From Variovorax sp. TBS-050B (GTDB lineage Bacteria > Pseudomonadota > Gammaproteobacteria > Burkholderiales > Burkholderiaceae_C), in the NCBI RefSeq assembly GCF_029893635.1, contig NZ_JARXYR010000002.1, forward strand, positions 496,001-560,000: 64,000 nt of DNA, read 5' to 3'. The position numbers and the translations under genes were made by a program. Shown here in pieces: positions 8,491 to 20,383 of this stretch. The notes beneath the pieces are model-generated. The model had not been told where the DNA came from, ran no database searches, and was given only the letters and a program-made list of their open reading frames with translations. Position 1 is the first letter of the stretch. Each line of letters opens with the position of its first letter.

Positions 8491-10437
8491 TCAGGGCGAC
8501 AGCAGCAGGCGGTCGATGTAGTCCGCGTGCCTGCGGACGTAGGCGGGGCGCAGATGCTCCCGGTCCTTGTAGACCGGCGCGTCGTCCGGCGTGGCGCGCA
8601 GGCACTGGCCGTCGGCGCAGAGCTTCGCGATCACGTCGACCGGCTCCGCACCGTTGGCGCGGGCCAGCGTCTTCAGCGTCTCGTCGAGCTGCGCCTGCGC
8701 GGGCGGCAGCGGCGCCACGGGCGTGCTCGCGAGCGCCACCATCCGGCCCATGCGGCTGCCCTCGATCAGCCGGCGCGGCTCGAAGTCCGGGCCGCTCGCG
8801 TTGTCCAGCAGCAGGTACACCTTCTTGCCGCTGGCCGTGAGCGTCGCGAGGAGCTTGCCCAAGGCGTCGACCGAACGGCCGAGGCCCTCGCCCCCGTTGT
8901 TCACGAGGTACGACGAGCCCGCCTCGTGGAAGTAGAACGGCAGCGGGAAGTTGCCCGTGAAATAGCAGTTCCAGCAGGCCCCGACCACCACCGCATCGAT
9001 GCCCGGATCGAGCGCCAGCGCGAGCATTTCGTTGCGCGCCTGCTCGCAGCCCGGATTGCCTTCGGCGACCATGCCCGGCACGGGCGGGCAGGCGCCGTAG
9101 GTGGCGAAATAGGTCGTCGCCATCCGCCCGGGTGCGCTGCGTGCCAGTTCGAGCGCACGCGGCGCGTACTGCTGTACATGACTGTCGCCGATCAGGAGCA
9201 CCTTGCGCGCGCCCGCGCCGACCGTCTTCACCACAGCGCCGCCGAGCTTCTGCTGGCGGAAGCCGGCGTAGTAGTCGTCGTCCGCCGTCGCGTCGGTCAC
9301 CTTCCGCAGCAGTTCGCTGCCGTTGCGCGGCGGCATGCCGCCGAAGGCGAGCAGTCCGGCCACCCCCACCGCGATGGCGCCGCCCGCGAGCGCGCGCAGC
9401 ATGCCGGGCCGGGTCCGCGCGCGCGTGAAGCGCTCCACGAAGCGGTAGGTGAGCCAGGCCAGCGCCACGCTCGCAACCACCATCGCCGCGCGCACCGAAG
9501 GCGCGGGCTCGCCTTCTTCGACGATGCGGGCGTAGACCAGCAGCGGCCAGTGCCACAGATAGAGCGGGTAGCTGATGAGGCCGATCCACACCATCGGCCG
9601 GCAGGCGAGCAGCCAGCGGTTGAGCACGCCCGCGGGCCCGGCCGCGATGCAGCATGCCGCGCCCAGCGTCGGCAGCAGCGCCCACCAGCCCGGAAAGGCC
9701 TTGTCGCTGCGGATCGTCACGAGCCCCAGCACGATCAGGCCCACGCCCAGGCACGACTGCAGATGGCTGCGCCAGACCGGCGGCGGCGTCTTCGCGGGCT
9801 GCAGGCGCATGCAGGCCAGGATGCCGCCCACCATCAGTTCCCAGAAGCGCGAGGCGGGCGAGTAGAACGCGGCCGTGCGGAACGGATGGATGGTCAGCAC
9901 GTTGACCAGGAACGACACCACCGCCAGCGCCCACAGCAGCCGCAGCATCGGCCAGCGCCGGCGCCAGGCGAGCGCCAGCAGCATGGGCCAGAAGATGTAG
10001 AACTGCTCCTCGATGCCGAGCGACCAGAGGTGCAGCAGCGGCTTGGTCTCGGCCGCCGTGTCGAAGTAGCCGGCTTCGCCCCAGAAGATGAAGTTGGCGA
10101 CGAAGGCGGCGCCCCCCGCCGCCTGTTTGCCGAGCGCGCTGAACTCGCGCGGCAGCAGCGCATACCAGCCGAAGGCCAGCGTGGCGAGCAGCACCAGCAC
10201 CAACGCGGGAAAGATGCGCCGGACGCGCCGCGCATAGAAGTCGCGGTAGCTGAAGTCGCCGGCCGCATGGCTCTGCAGGATGATGGTCGTGATCAGGAAA
10301 CCCGAGATCACGAAGAAGATGTCGACGCCGATGAAACCGCCCGGCAGCGCATCTGGGAAGGCATGGAAGGCCAGCACCGAACCCACCGCCACGGCGCGCA
10401 GGCCGTCGATGTCGGCGCGGTACTTCGGATGCTTCAT
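8491..10437 (-). CDS. OafA/YrhL-type acyltransferase 3 with C-terminal SGNH domain
   Basis: A 648-residue two-part membrane protein that O-acetylates cell-surface glycans such as LPS O-antigen. Residues 1 to about 350 form the ten-helix acyltransferase-3 domain ('YRADIDGLRAVAVGSVLAFHAF' region, H25, and 'GGFIGVDIFFVISGFLIT'). The C-terminal periplasmic SGNH domain begins near 410 with 'VLLIGDSHVQQY' (GDSH at 417-420, nucleophile S419). It is transcribed against yacG and lies just downstream of the nudix gene on the same strand. It interrupts the otherwise conserved yacG-nudix neighbourhood, so it looks like an inserted accessory gene; its composition is not visibly different from its neighbours. 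Confidence 0.9.
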   Translation of the reverse strand: MKHPKYRADIDGLRAVAVGSVLAFHAFPDALPGGFIGVDIFFVISGFLITTIILQSHAAGDFSYRDFYARRVRRIFPALVLVLLATLAFGWYALLPREFSALGKQAAGGAAFVANFIFWGEAGYFDTAAETKPLLHLWSLGIEEQFYIFWPMLLALAWRRRWPMLRLLWALAVVSFLVNVLTIHPFRTAAFYSPASRFWELMVGGILACMRLQPAKTPPPVWRSHLQSCLGVGLIVLGLVTIRSDKAFPGWWALLPTLGAACCIAAGPAGVLNRWLLACRPMVWIGLISYPLYLWHWPLLVYARIVEEGEPAPSVRAAMVVASVALAWLTYRFVERFTRARTRPGMLRALAGGAIAVGVAGLLAFGGMPPRNGSELLRKVTDATADDDYYAGFRQQKLGGAVVKTVGAGARKVLLIGDSHVQQYAPRALELARSAPGRMATTYFATYGACPPVPGMVAEGNPGCEQARNEMLALALDPGIDAVVVGACWNCYFTGNFPLPFYFHEAGSSYLVNNGGEGLGRSVDALGKLLATLTASGKKVYLLLDNASGPDFEPRRLIEGSRMGRMVALASTPVAPLPPAQAQLDETLKTLARANGAEPVDVIAKLCADGQCLRATPDDAPVYKDREHLRPAYVRRHADYIDRLLLSP

Positions 10438-10485
10438 GGGCTTCGGGGCTGCGGCGTCGCCGGGACCGTGCGCCCGGCGGCTGCG

Positions 10486-10941
10486 TCAGGCCGGCGTCGT
10501 GACCGCCAGCGCGGCAGCGGCAGGCAGGCCGCGCTCCTCGGCCATCCACTCGAGCACCGGCAGCGCACCCGGCAGCACCGGCGCCACCTCGAGCGGCAGT
10601 TGCTGCCAGCGCATCTGCTGGCCTTCGCGCATCTCGAAGTCGCCGCTCCAGGCCGAGACCTTGCACCAGTGCAGCCGCACCAGCGCATGCGGATAGTCGT
10701 GCTCGGTGACCTTCCAGACCTCGGCGCGCGCGATGTTGATGCCGAGCTCTTCGTGCAGCTCGCGGCGCAGGGCTTCCTCGACCGTCTCGCCGGCCTCGAT
10801 CTTGCCGCCCGGGAACTCCCAGAAGCCCGCATAGGGCTTGCCTTCGGGCCGCGTCGACAAGAGCAGCGCGCCGTCCGCGGGGCGGATCAGCACGCCGACC
10901 GCGACCTCGGTGTGCTTGCGGTCCGCCGCCGGTGCGCTCAT
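10486..10941 (-). CDS. Nudix hydrolase (MutT-like)
   Basis: A 151-residue protein with a complete Nudix box (GGKIEAGETVEEALRRELHE region, residues 45-67), so it hydrolyses a nucleoside diphosphate linked to another group. Size and position match MutT, which removes 8-oxo-dGTP, but the substrate cannot be read from sequence alone. The start chosen (MSAPAADRKHTEVAVG) leaves a four-base ATGA overlap with the upstream ATPase gene; longer forms would run into that gene. Confidence 0.88.
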   Translation of the reverse strand: MSAPAADRKHTEVAVGVLIRPADGALLLSTRPEGKPYAGFWEFPGGKIEAGETVEEALRRELHEELGINIARAEVWKVTEHDYPHALVRLHWCKVSAWSGDFEMREGQQMRWQQLPLEVAPVLPGALPVLEWMAEERGLPAAAALAVTTPA

Positions 10942-11813
10942 GCGGTGGTCCGCCCGGCGTAGTCGCGCGCGAACTGGTAGGCTACGCGGCCGCTGCGCGA
11001 GCCGCGCTCGAGCGCCCAGACCAGTGCCTCGGGCCGCGCCGCCTCGATGGCCGCCGCATCGGCGCCGAACGACGACAGCCACTGCGCGACGATCGCGAGG
11101 TACTCGTTCTGGCTGAAGGGATAGAAGCTCACCCAGAGGCCGAAGCGCTCCGACAGCGAGATCTTCTCCTCGATCACCTCGCCCGGATGGACTTCGCCGT
11201 CCTCGGTGTGGGTGTAGCTGAGGTTGTCCTTCATGTACTCGGGCAGCAGGTGGCGCCGGTTGCTGGTCGCGTAGATCAGCACGTTGGGCGTGGCCGCGGC
11301 GACCGAGCCGTCGAGAATGGATTTCAGCGCCTTGTAGCCCGGCTCGCCCTCGTCGAAGCTCAGGTCGTCGCTGAAGACGATGAACTTCTCGGGCCGCTGC
11401 GAGACCACCTCGACGATGTCGGGCAGGTCGGTGAGCTCGGCCTTGTCGACCTCGATCAGCCGCAGCCCCTGCGGCGCATAGGCATGCAGGCAGGCGCGGA
11501 TCAGCGACGACTTGCCGGTGCCGCGCGCGCCCGTGAGCAGCACGTTGTTGGCCGGCTTGCCTTCGACGAACTGGCGCGTGTTGCGTTCGATCTTCTCCTT
11601 CTGGACGTCGATTTCCTTCAGGCTGTCGAGCGACATCGCCGCCACGTGCCTCACGGGCTCGAGCACGCCGTGGCCCGAGCTGCGGCGGCGGTAGCGCCAG
11701 GCGATCGAGGCGTTCCAGTCGGCTGGGGCCGCGAGCGGCTGGGGAAGAATCGATTCGATGCGGGTGATGAGCTGCTCGGCGCGCTCGATCAGTTTCTGGA
11801 ACTGCTCGTTCAT
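10938..11813 (-). CDS. P-loop ATPase of the DUF815 family
   Basis: A 291-residue AAA-type ATPase. Walker A is GARGTGKS at 95-102, the Walker B region reads 'FIVFSDDLSFDEGE', and 'IYATSNRRHLLPEYM' is the sensor region. This matches the DUF815 family found between argJ and the nudix gene in Burkholderiales; its physiological role is not established. The start (MNEQFQKLIERAEQL) lies five bases after the argJ stop and is preferred over longer frames that overlap argJ. Confidence 0.85.
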   Translation of the reverse strand: MNEQFQKLIERAEQLITRIESILPQPLAAPADWNASIAWRYRRRSSGHGVLEPVRHVAAMSLDSLKEIDVQKEKIERNTRQFVEGKPANNVLLTGARGTGKSSLIRACLHAYAPQGLRLIEVDKAELTDLPDIVEVVSQRPEKFIVFSDDLSFDEGEPGYKALKSILDGSVAAATPNVLIYATSNRRHLLPEYMKDNLSYTHTEDGEVHPGEVIEEKISLSERFGLWVSFYPFSQNEYLAIVAQWLSSFGADAAAIEAARPEALVWALERGSRSGRVAYQFARDYAGRTTA

Positions 11814-11818
11814 CGAAC

Positions 11819-13048
11819 TTATGACCGGTAGTCGGCGTTGATCGTCACGTACTCGTGGCTGAAGTCGCAGGTCCACACAGTCTCGCTCGCATTGCCGCGG
11901 CCCAGGCCGATGCGCACGGTGATCTCGCTCTGCTTCATCACGCGCTGTCCGTCTTCCTCGCGGTACGAGGGATTGCGCCCGCCCTTGACCGCCACGTGCA
12001 CGTCGTCGAGGAACAGGTCGATGCCCGTCTGGTCGAGGTCGGCGATGCCCGCGTAGCCCACGGCCGCGAGGATGCGGCCCAGGTTCGGGTCGCTGGCGTA
12101 GAAGGCGGTCTTGACCAGCGGCGAATGCGCCACCGCATAGGCCACCTGCCGGCACTCGGCCGCATCGCGGCCGCCTTCGACCTGGATCGTGATGAACTTG
12201 GTCGCGCCCTCGCCGTCGCGCACGATGGCCTGTGCCAGCTCGCGCGCCACGTCCTGCATGGCGGCGACGAGCGCCCGGCCCTCGGCCGAATCGAGCGAGG
12301 TGATGGTCGCGTGCGCGGCCTTCTGCGTCGCGATGACCACGAAGGAGTCGTTGGTCGAGGTGTCGCCGTCGATGGTCACGCGGTTGAACGAGCCGTCGGC
12401 GAGCTGCTTCGCGAGCGGCTGGATCAGCGCGGGATCGATCTTCGCGTCGGTCGCCATGAAGCCGAGCATGGTCGCCATGTTCGGGCGGATCATGCCCGCG
12501 CCCTTGCTGATGCCGGTGACCCTGACGGTGGCGCCGCCCACCTGCACCCGGCGGCTCGCAGCCTTCGGAATGGTGTCGGTGGTCATGATGCCCTCGGCGG
12601 CGCGCGCCCAGTTGGCCTCGGCCGCATCGGCGAGCGCCGCGGGCAGGCCGGCCTCGATGCGGTCCACGGGCAGCGGCTCCATGATCACGCCGGTCGAGAA
12701 CGGCAGCACCTGCTCGGGCGCGATCTCGAGCTGGCGTGCGAGCGCGATGCAGGTGGTGCGCGTGCGCAGCAGGCCGTCCTCGCCGGTGCCGGCGTTGGCG
12801 TTGCCGGTGTTGATCACCATCGCGCGGATGCCGTGGTTGGCAGCCAGGTGCTCGCGGCAGACCTGCACCGGCGCGGCGCAGAAGCGGTTCTGCGTGAACA
12901 CGCCGCCGACCGCGGCGCCGTCGTCGATCAGCACCACGGTGAGGTCCTTGCGGTTGGCCTTGCGCACGCCCGCCTCGGCCACGCCGATGCGGACGCCGGG
13001 CACCGCGAACAGCGCGGCGGGATCAGGAGCAGACAGGTTCACGGGCAT
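11819..13048 (-). CDS. argJ: Ornithine acetyltransferase / N-acetylglutamate synthase ArgJ
   Basis: Cytoplasmic arginine-synthesis enzyme that moves the acetyl group from N-acetylornithine to glutamate; some members also use acetyl-CoA. The 409-residue precursor cleaves itself before a threonine in the motif '[16 protein letters not shown]', so T193 becomes the N-terminal nucleophile of the beta chain. The oxyanion-hole segment ('[10 protein letters not shown]') and the C-terminal '[10 protein letters not shown]' are present. It lies 34 bases after secA on the same strand, followed closely by the DUF815 ATPase and the nudix gene. Confidence 0.96.
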   Translation of the reverse strand: MPVNLSAPDPAALFAVPGVRIGVAEAGVRKANRKDLTVVLIDDGAAVGGVFTQNRFCAAPVQVCREHLAANHGIRAMVINTGNANAGTGEDGLLRTRTTCIALARQLEIAPEQVLPFSTGVIMEPLPVDRIEAGLPAALADAAEANWARAAEGIMTTDTIPKAASRRVQVGGATVRVTGISKGAGMIRPNMATMLGFMATDAKIDPALIQPLAKQLADGSFNRVTIDGDTSTNDSFVVIATQKAAHATITSLDSAEGRALVAAMQDVARELAQAIVRDGEGATKFITIQVEGGRDAAECRQVAYAVAHSPLVKTAFYASDPNLGRILAAVGYAGIADLDQTGIDLFLDDVHVAVKGGRNPSYREEDGQRVMKQSEITVRIGLGRGNASETVWTCDFSHEYVTINADYRS

Positions 13049-13082
13049 GGCGGTTCTCGTCGTCTATCGGGTTGGCGGTCGG

Positions 13083-15875
<2,793 letters not shown>

Positions 15876-16063
15876 TGGCGTGGAGATGGGCGGCACCTGA
15901 CACGACAGGCACTGCGACCGGATTCCCTAAGATATGGTGAAAGCAGTTGGGCGCGCCTTCTTCGAATGCAAGCCTCGAAAGCAGGCAGCTACTACCGATC
16001 CGCCGGCGCAAGCGTCGGCAAACCGGGCATTTTAGCTGCCTTGTCCGCACCTCCGTATTACGC

Positions 16064-16372
16064 ATGAATCGCCGTTCCGTCCCCCCGTTCACCCTGCAGC
16101 AGGCCGCCGAGGATTCGCCCACGCTGGCGGGCCTGATGGCGCGTGCGCGCGACGCCAGCGAGCGGCTGCGCGCGGTCGAGGGACTGATCCCGCCGGCCAT
16201 GCGCCCGGCGCTGCAGGCCGGCCCGGCCGAGGGCGACGTGTGGTGCATCCTGGTCAACGGCAGCGCGGCGGCCGCCAAGCTGCGCCAGCTCTCGCCGATG
16301 CTGGTCACGCGGCTGCGCAACCGCGGCTGGGACGTGAACACGATCCGGATCAAGGTCCAGACCGGACGCTGA
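16064..16372 (+). CDS. DUF721 / DciA-like protein
   Basis: A 102-residue protein with the DUF721 fold, whose characterised members (DciA) help load the replicative helicase in bacteria that lack DnaC. The N-terminal half is helical, and the C-terminal 'MLVTRLRNRGWDVNTIRIKVQ' resembles the small KH-like end of the family. Its place opposite secA is where many betaproteobacteria keep it. The start at 16064 gives the usual size; a longer frame from 15947 would run into the secA promoter region. Confidence 0.72.
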   Translation: MNRRSVPPFTLQQAAEDSPTLAGLMARARDASERLRAVEGLIPPAMRPALQAGPAEGDVWCILVNGSAAAAKLRQLSPMLVTRLRNRGWDVNTIRIKVQTGR

Positions 16373-16399
16373 GCCCCGGAAACCGCAGGAACGCCCGGG

Positions 16400-17380
16400 C
16401 TACTGCGGCTGCAGGCCGATGTCCTGCGCGACCTTGCGCCAGCGCTCGGTCTCCGCGCGCATGAAGGCCCGCAACTCGGCCGTGGTGGAACCCTTGAGCT
16501 GCACGCCGAGCACCGCCATGCGCTCCCGCACCGACGGATGGTCCAGCGCCGCGATCGCCTCGCGCCGCAGCCGCTCGATGACCTCGAGCGGCGTGGTGGC
16601 GGGCGCCACCATGGCCCACCACTGGTCGATCTCCAGGCCCTTGAGCCCGCTCTCAGCCAGGGCCGGCACCTCCTGCAGGCCGGGCAGGCCCGTGCGCTGC
16701 GTGCTCGTCACGAGCAGCGGCCGGATCTTGCGTGCGCCCAGCAGGCTGGCGCCGCTCGCCAGCGTGGCGAAGTGCCCGGCCACCGTGCCCGCCGCCACGT
16801 CGGTGAGCGCCGGGGCGGAGCCGCGGTACGGCACCATGTTGAAGCGGATCTTGGTGCGGCTCGCGAGCAGTTCGGCCGCGAGGTGGCTCACCGTGCCGGC
16901 GCCGCTGTGCGCGATGGCCGGCGGCATCGGCGCCGCGGCCGCGGCCTTGACGAAGGTCCGAAAGTCGCGGCTCGCGTCGTCCATGCCCGCGAAGAAGACC
17001 AGCGGCGAGGTGCCGATCATCGTCACCGGCGTGAAATCGCGCAGCAGGTCGTACGGCAGCCGCAACGTCACCGCCGGCGCGATCGCATGCGGCAGTTCGA
17101 CGATCGCGAGCGTGTAGCCGTCGGGCGCGGCCTTGGCCGCCGCCTCGGTGCCGATCTGGCCGGCGGCGCCGGGCCGGTTGTCCACGATCACCGGGCTGCC
17201 GACGGTCTGGCTCATGCGCTGCGCCATGGCGCGCGCGATGGCGTCGGTGCTGCCGCCCGCGGCCCAGGGCACGATCAGCTTGATCGGCCGGTCGGGGAAG
17301 GCGGCCCGGGCGGGCTGCGCCGTGGCCAGCAGGGCGGCCGATCCGGCGGCAAGGAAGGCGCGGCGTTGCAGGATGGTCAT
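16400..17380 (-). CDS. Bug-family (TctC-like) periplasmic solute-binding protein
   Basis: A 326-residue secreted protein. Residues 1-27 form a signal peptide ending 'AQPARAAFPDRPIK', and the mature start has the family opening 'RPIKLIVPWAAGGSTD'. Bug receptors bind carboxylates or amides. They normally feed TctAB tripartite carriers but are very abundant as orphans in Comamonadaceae; no TctA/TctB is present here. It lies 32 bases downstream of a threonine-synthase-like gene on the same strand, so the pair is probably co-transcribed and controlled by the divergent LysR gene. The ligand cannot be named from sequence. Confidence 0.9.
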   Translation of the reverse strand: MTILQRRAFLAAGSAALLATAQPARAAFPDRPIKLIVPWAAGGSTDAIARAMAQRMSQTVGSPVIVDNRPGAAGQIGTEAAAKAAPDGYTLAIVELPHAIAPAVTLRLPYDLLRDFTPVTMIGTSPLVFFAGMDDASRDFRTFVKAAAAAPMPPAIAHSGAGTVSHLAAELLASRTKIRFNMVPYRGSAPALTDVAAGTVAGHFATLASGASLLGARKIRPLLVTSTQRTGLPGLQEVPALAESGLKGLEIDQWWAMVAPATTPLEVIERLRREAIAALDHPSVRERMAVLGVQLKGSTTAELRAFMRAETERWRKVAQDIGLQPQ

Positions 17381-17412
17381 GGGGCGTGTCCTTTTTTTCG
17401 ATGACGGGGCCG

Positions 17413-18603
17413 TCAGGCCGGATCGGGCCAGCTCGGATCGCGCGCGGCGCCGGCGGTGAGCATCAGCACCACCTTCGCCTCGCGCCCGATGGCGTTGCGC
17501 GCGCGCAATTGGCGCAGCGCGTCGAGACCGGCGGCCGCGCAGAGCTCGGCGCTGATGCCGGCCGCGGTGAGCATGCGGCGCGCCGCGCGCGCCTCGTCGT
17601 CGCCGACCACCACCGCGCCGCCGCCCGAGGCGGTCGCCGCCTGCCACTGGAGGTAGGTCACGGTCGCGCCGGCGGTCGAGAACTGCGCCGTGTGGCCCGG
17701 ATAGGCGCCATCGAGCGCGCCGCCGGCCAGCACGCGCGACAGGCGCGGGAACGGCTCCACCAGCCAGAGCCGCGGCAGGCGCGCGATGCGCCCCGCGGCC
17801 AGCAGTTCGCGAAAACCGGCATGGATGCCCCAGGCGAGGTCGCCGCGCGCGGTCGGCACCAGCACGTGATCGGGCACGCCGCCGTCGGCGACGCATTCGA
17901 GCGCGATCGGCTTGTAGCCCTCGATGCCGAGCGGCGCGCTGCCCAGCGCGGGCAGGCGGTAGTTGGTCAGAGCGAAAAAGCCTTCATGCTGCGAGCGCTC
18001 GTGCACGAACGCCCAGCGGCCGGCGTTGTCGCTGAACACGCGGCGGCGGGCGCCGAGGGCATCGAGCTGCCGCGCGTAGGCGGCAGGCAGGCCGCCATAG
18101 GTCGCGACTTCGCAGCCCAGGCCAGCGGCCCATGCGTAGTACGCGGCCGAGACCGCCGCATTGCCCGACGAGGCCAGCACCAGCGTGTGGGCGCCGAAAT
18201 CCAGCGCCTGCGCCACGCCCACCGCGGTCATGCGGTCCTTGTGGGAGCCCGTGGGGTTCTGCGATTCGTCCTTGAGCGCGAGTCCCGCCACGTCGAACTG
18301 CCGCGCCAGCGCGGGCATGTCGCGCAGCGGCGTGCCGCCCTCGCCGAGCGTGAAGCCCGGTTCGTAGGGCATCTGCAGCGGCGGGCCGCCGCCTTCGGGC
18401 AGGTAGCTGGCACGCAGGCCGACGTGCACGCCGATCGCGCGGCAAGCCGGGCAGCCGTCGTTCGCGAGCGCGAGCGGGTAGTGCGTGTCGCAGCGCAGGC
18501 ACTGGAGCCCCTGCAGGCGCGGATTGCGCACCGGGCGGGGCGCGCGGGCCGGTGGGGCCTGGGGCGGGAGGCCATCGAGAGGCGGAGGCGATGTGGTCGT
18601 CAC
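17413..18603 (-). CDS. Threonine-synthase-like PLP-dependent enzyme with N-terminal zinc ribbon
   Basis: A 396-residue fold-type II PLP enzyme. The Schiff-base lysine is K122 in 'NPTGSHKDRM', with 'LASSGNAAVSAAYYA' as the phosphate/substrate loop. Residues 35-54 hold C35, C38, C51 and C54, a zinc ribbon seen in threonine-synthase-like and diaminopropionate-lyase-like proteins. The usual glycine-rich PLP phosphate loop reads 'VPTARGDLAWG', which departs from the typical 'PxGxG' pattern. The pairing with a Bug receptor and a LysR regulator suggests a catabolic dehydratase/lyase rather than biosynthetic threonine synthase. Confidence 0.8.
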   Translation of the reverse strand: MTTTSPPPLDGLPPQAPPARAPRPVRNPRLQGLQCLRCDTHYPLALANDGCPACRAIGVHVGLRASYLPEGGGPPLQMPYEPGFTLGEGGTPLRDMPALARQFDVAGLALKDESQNPTGSHKDRMTAVGVAQALDFGAHTLVLASSGNAAVSAAYYAWAAGLGCEVATYGGLPAAYARQLDALGARRRVFSDNAGRWAFVHERSQHEGFFALTNYRLPALGSAPLGIEGYKPIALECVADGGVPDHVLVPTARGDLAWGIHAGFRELLAAGRIARLPRLWLVEPFPRLSRVLAGGALDGAYPGHTAQFSTAGATVTYLQWQAATASGGGAVVVGDDEARAARRMLTAAGISAELCAAAGLDALRQLRARNAIGREAKVVLMLTAGAARDPSWPDPA

Positions 18604-18698
18604 GGCGTGGAAAAGCGGTCGTTGCGTGGCCGCATCGTAGGCAGGCCTGAATAAAATCGGACCCGCTGAAATGACTCAGGCGATAACCAAACTTATCG

Positions 18699-19619
18699 AT
18701 GCGCTTCACCGAGATCGAGACCTTCCGCGCCCTGATGCGCGCCGGCTCCACGCGCAAGGCCGCCGCGCTGCTGCATGTGACGCAGCCCGCGATCAGCCAG
18801 TCGCTCAAGCGGCTCGAGACGCAGGCCGGCCTGCGCCTGTTCCAGCGCACCGGCGCCCGCCTCGTGCCCACGCCCGAGGCGCATGCGCTCTGGAGCGAGG
18901 TGGAGCGCGTCTTCATCGGCATGGACGCGATCGAGCACCGGATGCGCAGCCTGCGCGACTTCGGCACCAACCAGCTCGAGATCAGCTGCTATCCCGCCTT
19001 CGGGCTCGGCTTCATGCCGCGCGCGCTCGAACGGCTCAAGACCCAGCGCGGCGACGATCCGTGGCCGCAGGTCTCGCTGCAGGTGCTCAGCTCGAAGGAC
19101 GTGCGCGACCGCGTGGCCAAGGGCCTGTCCGACTTCGGGCTGATGGCCGACGAACTGCCGCTCGACGGCATCGCGCATTCGACCTTCGCGCGCTTTCCGG
19201 GCGTCGTCGTGATGCCGCAGGGCCACGCGCTCGCGCGCTTCAAGCGCATCGAACTCGAGCAGCTCGCGCAGGTGCCCTTCCTCGCGCTGAATCCCGAAGA
19301 TCCTTCGCACCGCTGGCTCGAGGCCGCGCTGGCCGAACGTGGCGTGGTACTGCGCGCCGCGGTGCAGACGCCCTACGCGGCCAGCGTGTGCGAGATGGCA
19401 CTGCGCGGGCTGGGCGTGGGGCTGGTCAATCCGGTCACGGCGCTCGACTACGCCGATCGCGGCCTGGTCGTGCGCCGGCTCGCGGCCGACGTGTTCTTCT
19501 CGTGCGTGCTCGCCATGCCGGCGGGCAAGGTGCTTTCGGCCACGGCGCGCGATTTCCTCTCGCTGATGCGACGCCAGCTGGCGGAGGACGAGAAGCGCAT
19601 CCAGCGCTGCCTGCGCTGA
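18699..19619 (+). CDS. LysR-family transcriptional regulator
   Basis: A 306-residue regulator with an N-terminal winged helix-turn-helix ('MRFTEIETFRALMRAGSTRKAAALLHVTQPAISQSLKRLE' region) and a C-terminal effector-binding domain. It is divergent from the PLP-enzyme/Bug pair across 95 bases, the classic LysR arrangement, so it probably controls them and itself. The effector is likely related to the enzyme's substrate. The ATG at 18699 begins the conserved helix-turn-helix. Confidence 0.9.
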   Translation: MRFTEIETFRALMRAGSTRKAAALLHVTQPAISQSLKRLETQAGLRLFQRTGARLVPTPEAHALWSEVERVFIGMDAIEHRMRSLRDFGTNQLEISCYPAFGLGFMPRALERLKTQRGDDPWPQVSLQVLSSKDVRDRVAKGLSDFGLMADELPLDGIAHSTFARFPGVVVMPQGHALARFKRIELEQLAQVPFLALNPEDPSHRWLEAALAERGVVLRAAVQTPYAASVCEMALRGLGVGLVNPVTALDYADRGLVVRRLAADVFFSCVLAMPAGKVLSATARDFLSLMRRQLAEDEKRIQRCLR

Positions 19620-19629
19620 GACGAGGCAC

Positions 19630-20343
19630 CTACTTCGGTGCGAAGGCGTGGTTCAGTCCGACCACGATGCCGCGCACATGTCCGGGCCCGGTGCGCGACA
19701 GGCCGACGTCGATGCTGATCAGGGGCGTGAGGCTGAAGCGGCCGCCGATGCGCGTGGTCCAGAAGCCGGAGGCGCGGCTGCGCTCCGCGATCAGCGATAG
19801 CTTCTCGTCGATCGCCCATTCGGCCGCCGCGCCGCCGCGCGGCGTGCGCGCCCCGCTGCCGGTGGCCCAGTCGGCCCCGAGGTTGGCATGCAGCTGCAGG
19901 CGGTCCGACGGACGCCAGGTCAGCGGCAGCACGAGCTGCCCGCCGGCGCGTCCGCCGCGCGTGGCATCGAAGACGGCGCCGACCGACAGCGCCGCGGCGA
20001 ACGGCGCATCGGAGGCGGTCCCGTAGAAATTCCACTTGAGCTGCGGCCCCACGGCGACCGTCCGCTCGCCCTGTACCGAGAGCCGGTCGATGTTCAGGCC
20101 CAGCTCGAACGGCCCCACGCGGCAGGCCGGCCCGAGGTGCACGACGTTCACCGGCTCGGCGCCGGTGCGGCCCCACCAGGCCTCGTACTGGCACTGGCCC
20201 GGCTCGAGCGTGCCCGCATCGTCGACGTCGAAATGGCCCGCGGCCTGGGCGCCGGCATGGGCGAGGAGGCAGGCCGCCGCCAGGCAGCGCGCGCGGCCTG
20301 CGGTTCTGCTGAGGATCGTTCTTCTGTTGTTCATGGCTTGCAT
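19630..20343 (-). CDS. Secreted/outer-membrane hypothetical protein
   Basis: A 237-residue protein with a signal peptide ('CLAAACLLAHAGAQAAG'). The remainder is rich in alternating hydrophobic/polar stretches ('LSVGAVFDATRGGRAGGQLVLPLTW', 'RIGGRFSLTPLISIDVGLS'), as in outer-membrane beta-barrels, and it ends 'NHAFAPK'. I do not recognise a named family. A second Met at residue 4 is an equally good start. It lies downstream of nothing obviously linked; the response-regulator gene ends 40 bases before its start on the same strand, so read-through is possible. Confidence 0.6.
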   Translation of the reverse strand: MQAMNNRRTILSRTAGRARCLAAACLLAHAGAQAAGHFDVDDAGTLEPGQCQYEAWWGRTGAEPVNVVHLGPACRVGPFELGLNIDRLSVQGERTVAVGPQLKWNFYGTASDAPFAAALSVGAVFDATRGGRAGGQLVLPLTWRPSDRLQLHANLGADWATGSGARTPRGGAAAEWAIDEKLSLIAERSRASGFWTTRIGGRFSLTPLISIDVGLSRTGPGHVRGIVVGLNHAFAPK

Positions 20344-20383
20344 GCCCCGGGAGGTCGGGCATTCTAGGAAGCGCGCATGACCT

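Noticed and set aside
16064..16372. SecM-like secretion monitor next to secA
   Set aside because: The gene is divergent from secA, has no signal peptide or arrest motif, and matches DUF721.
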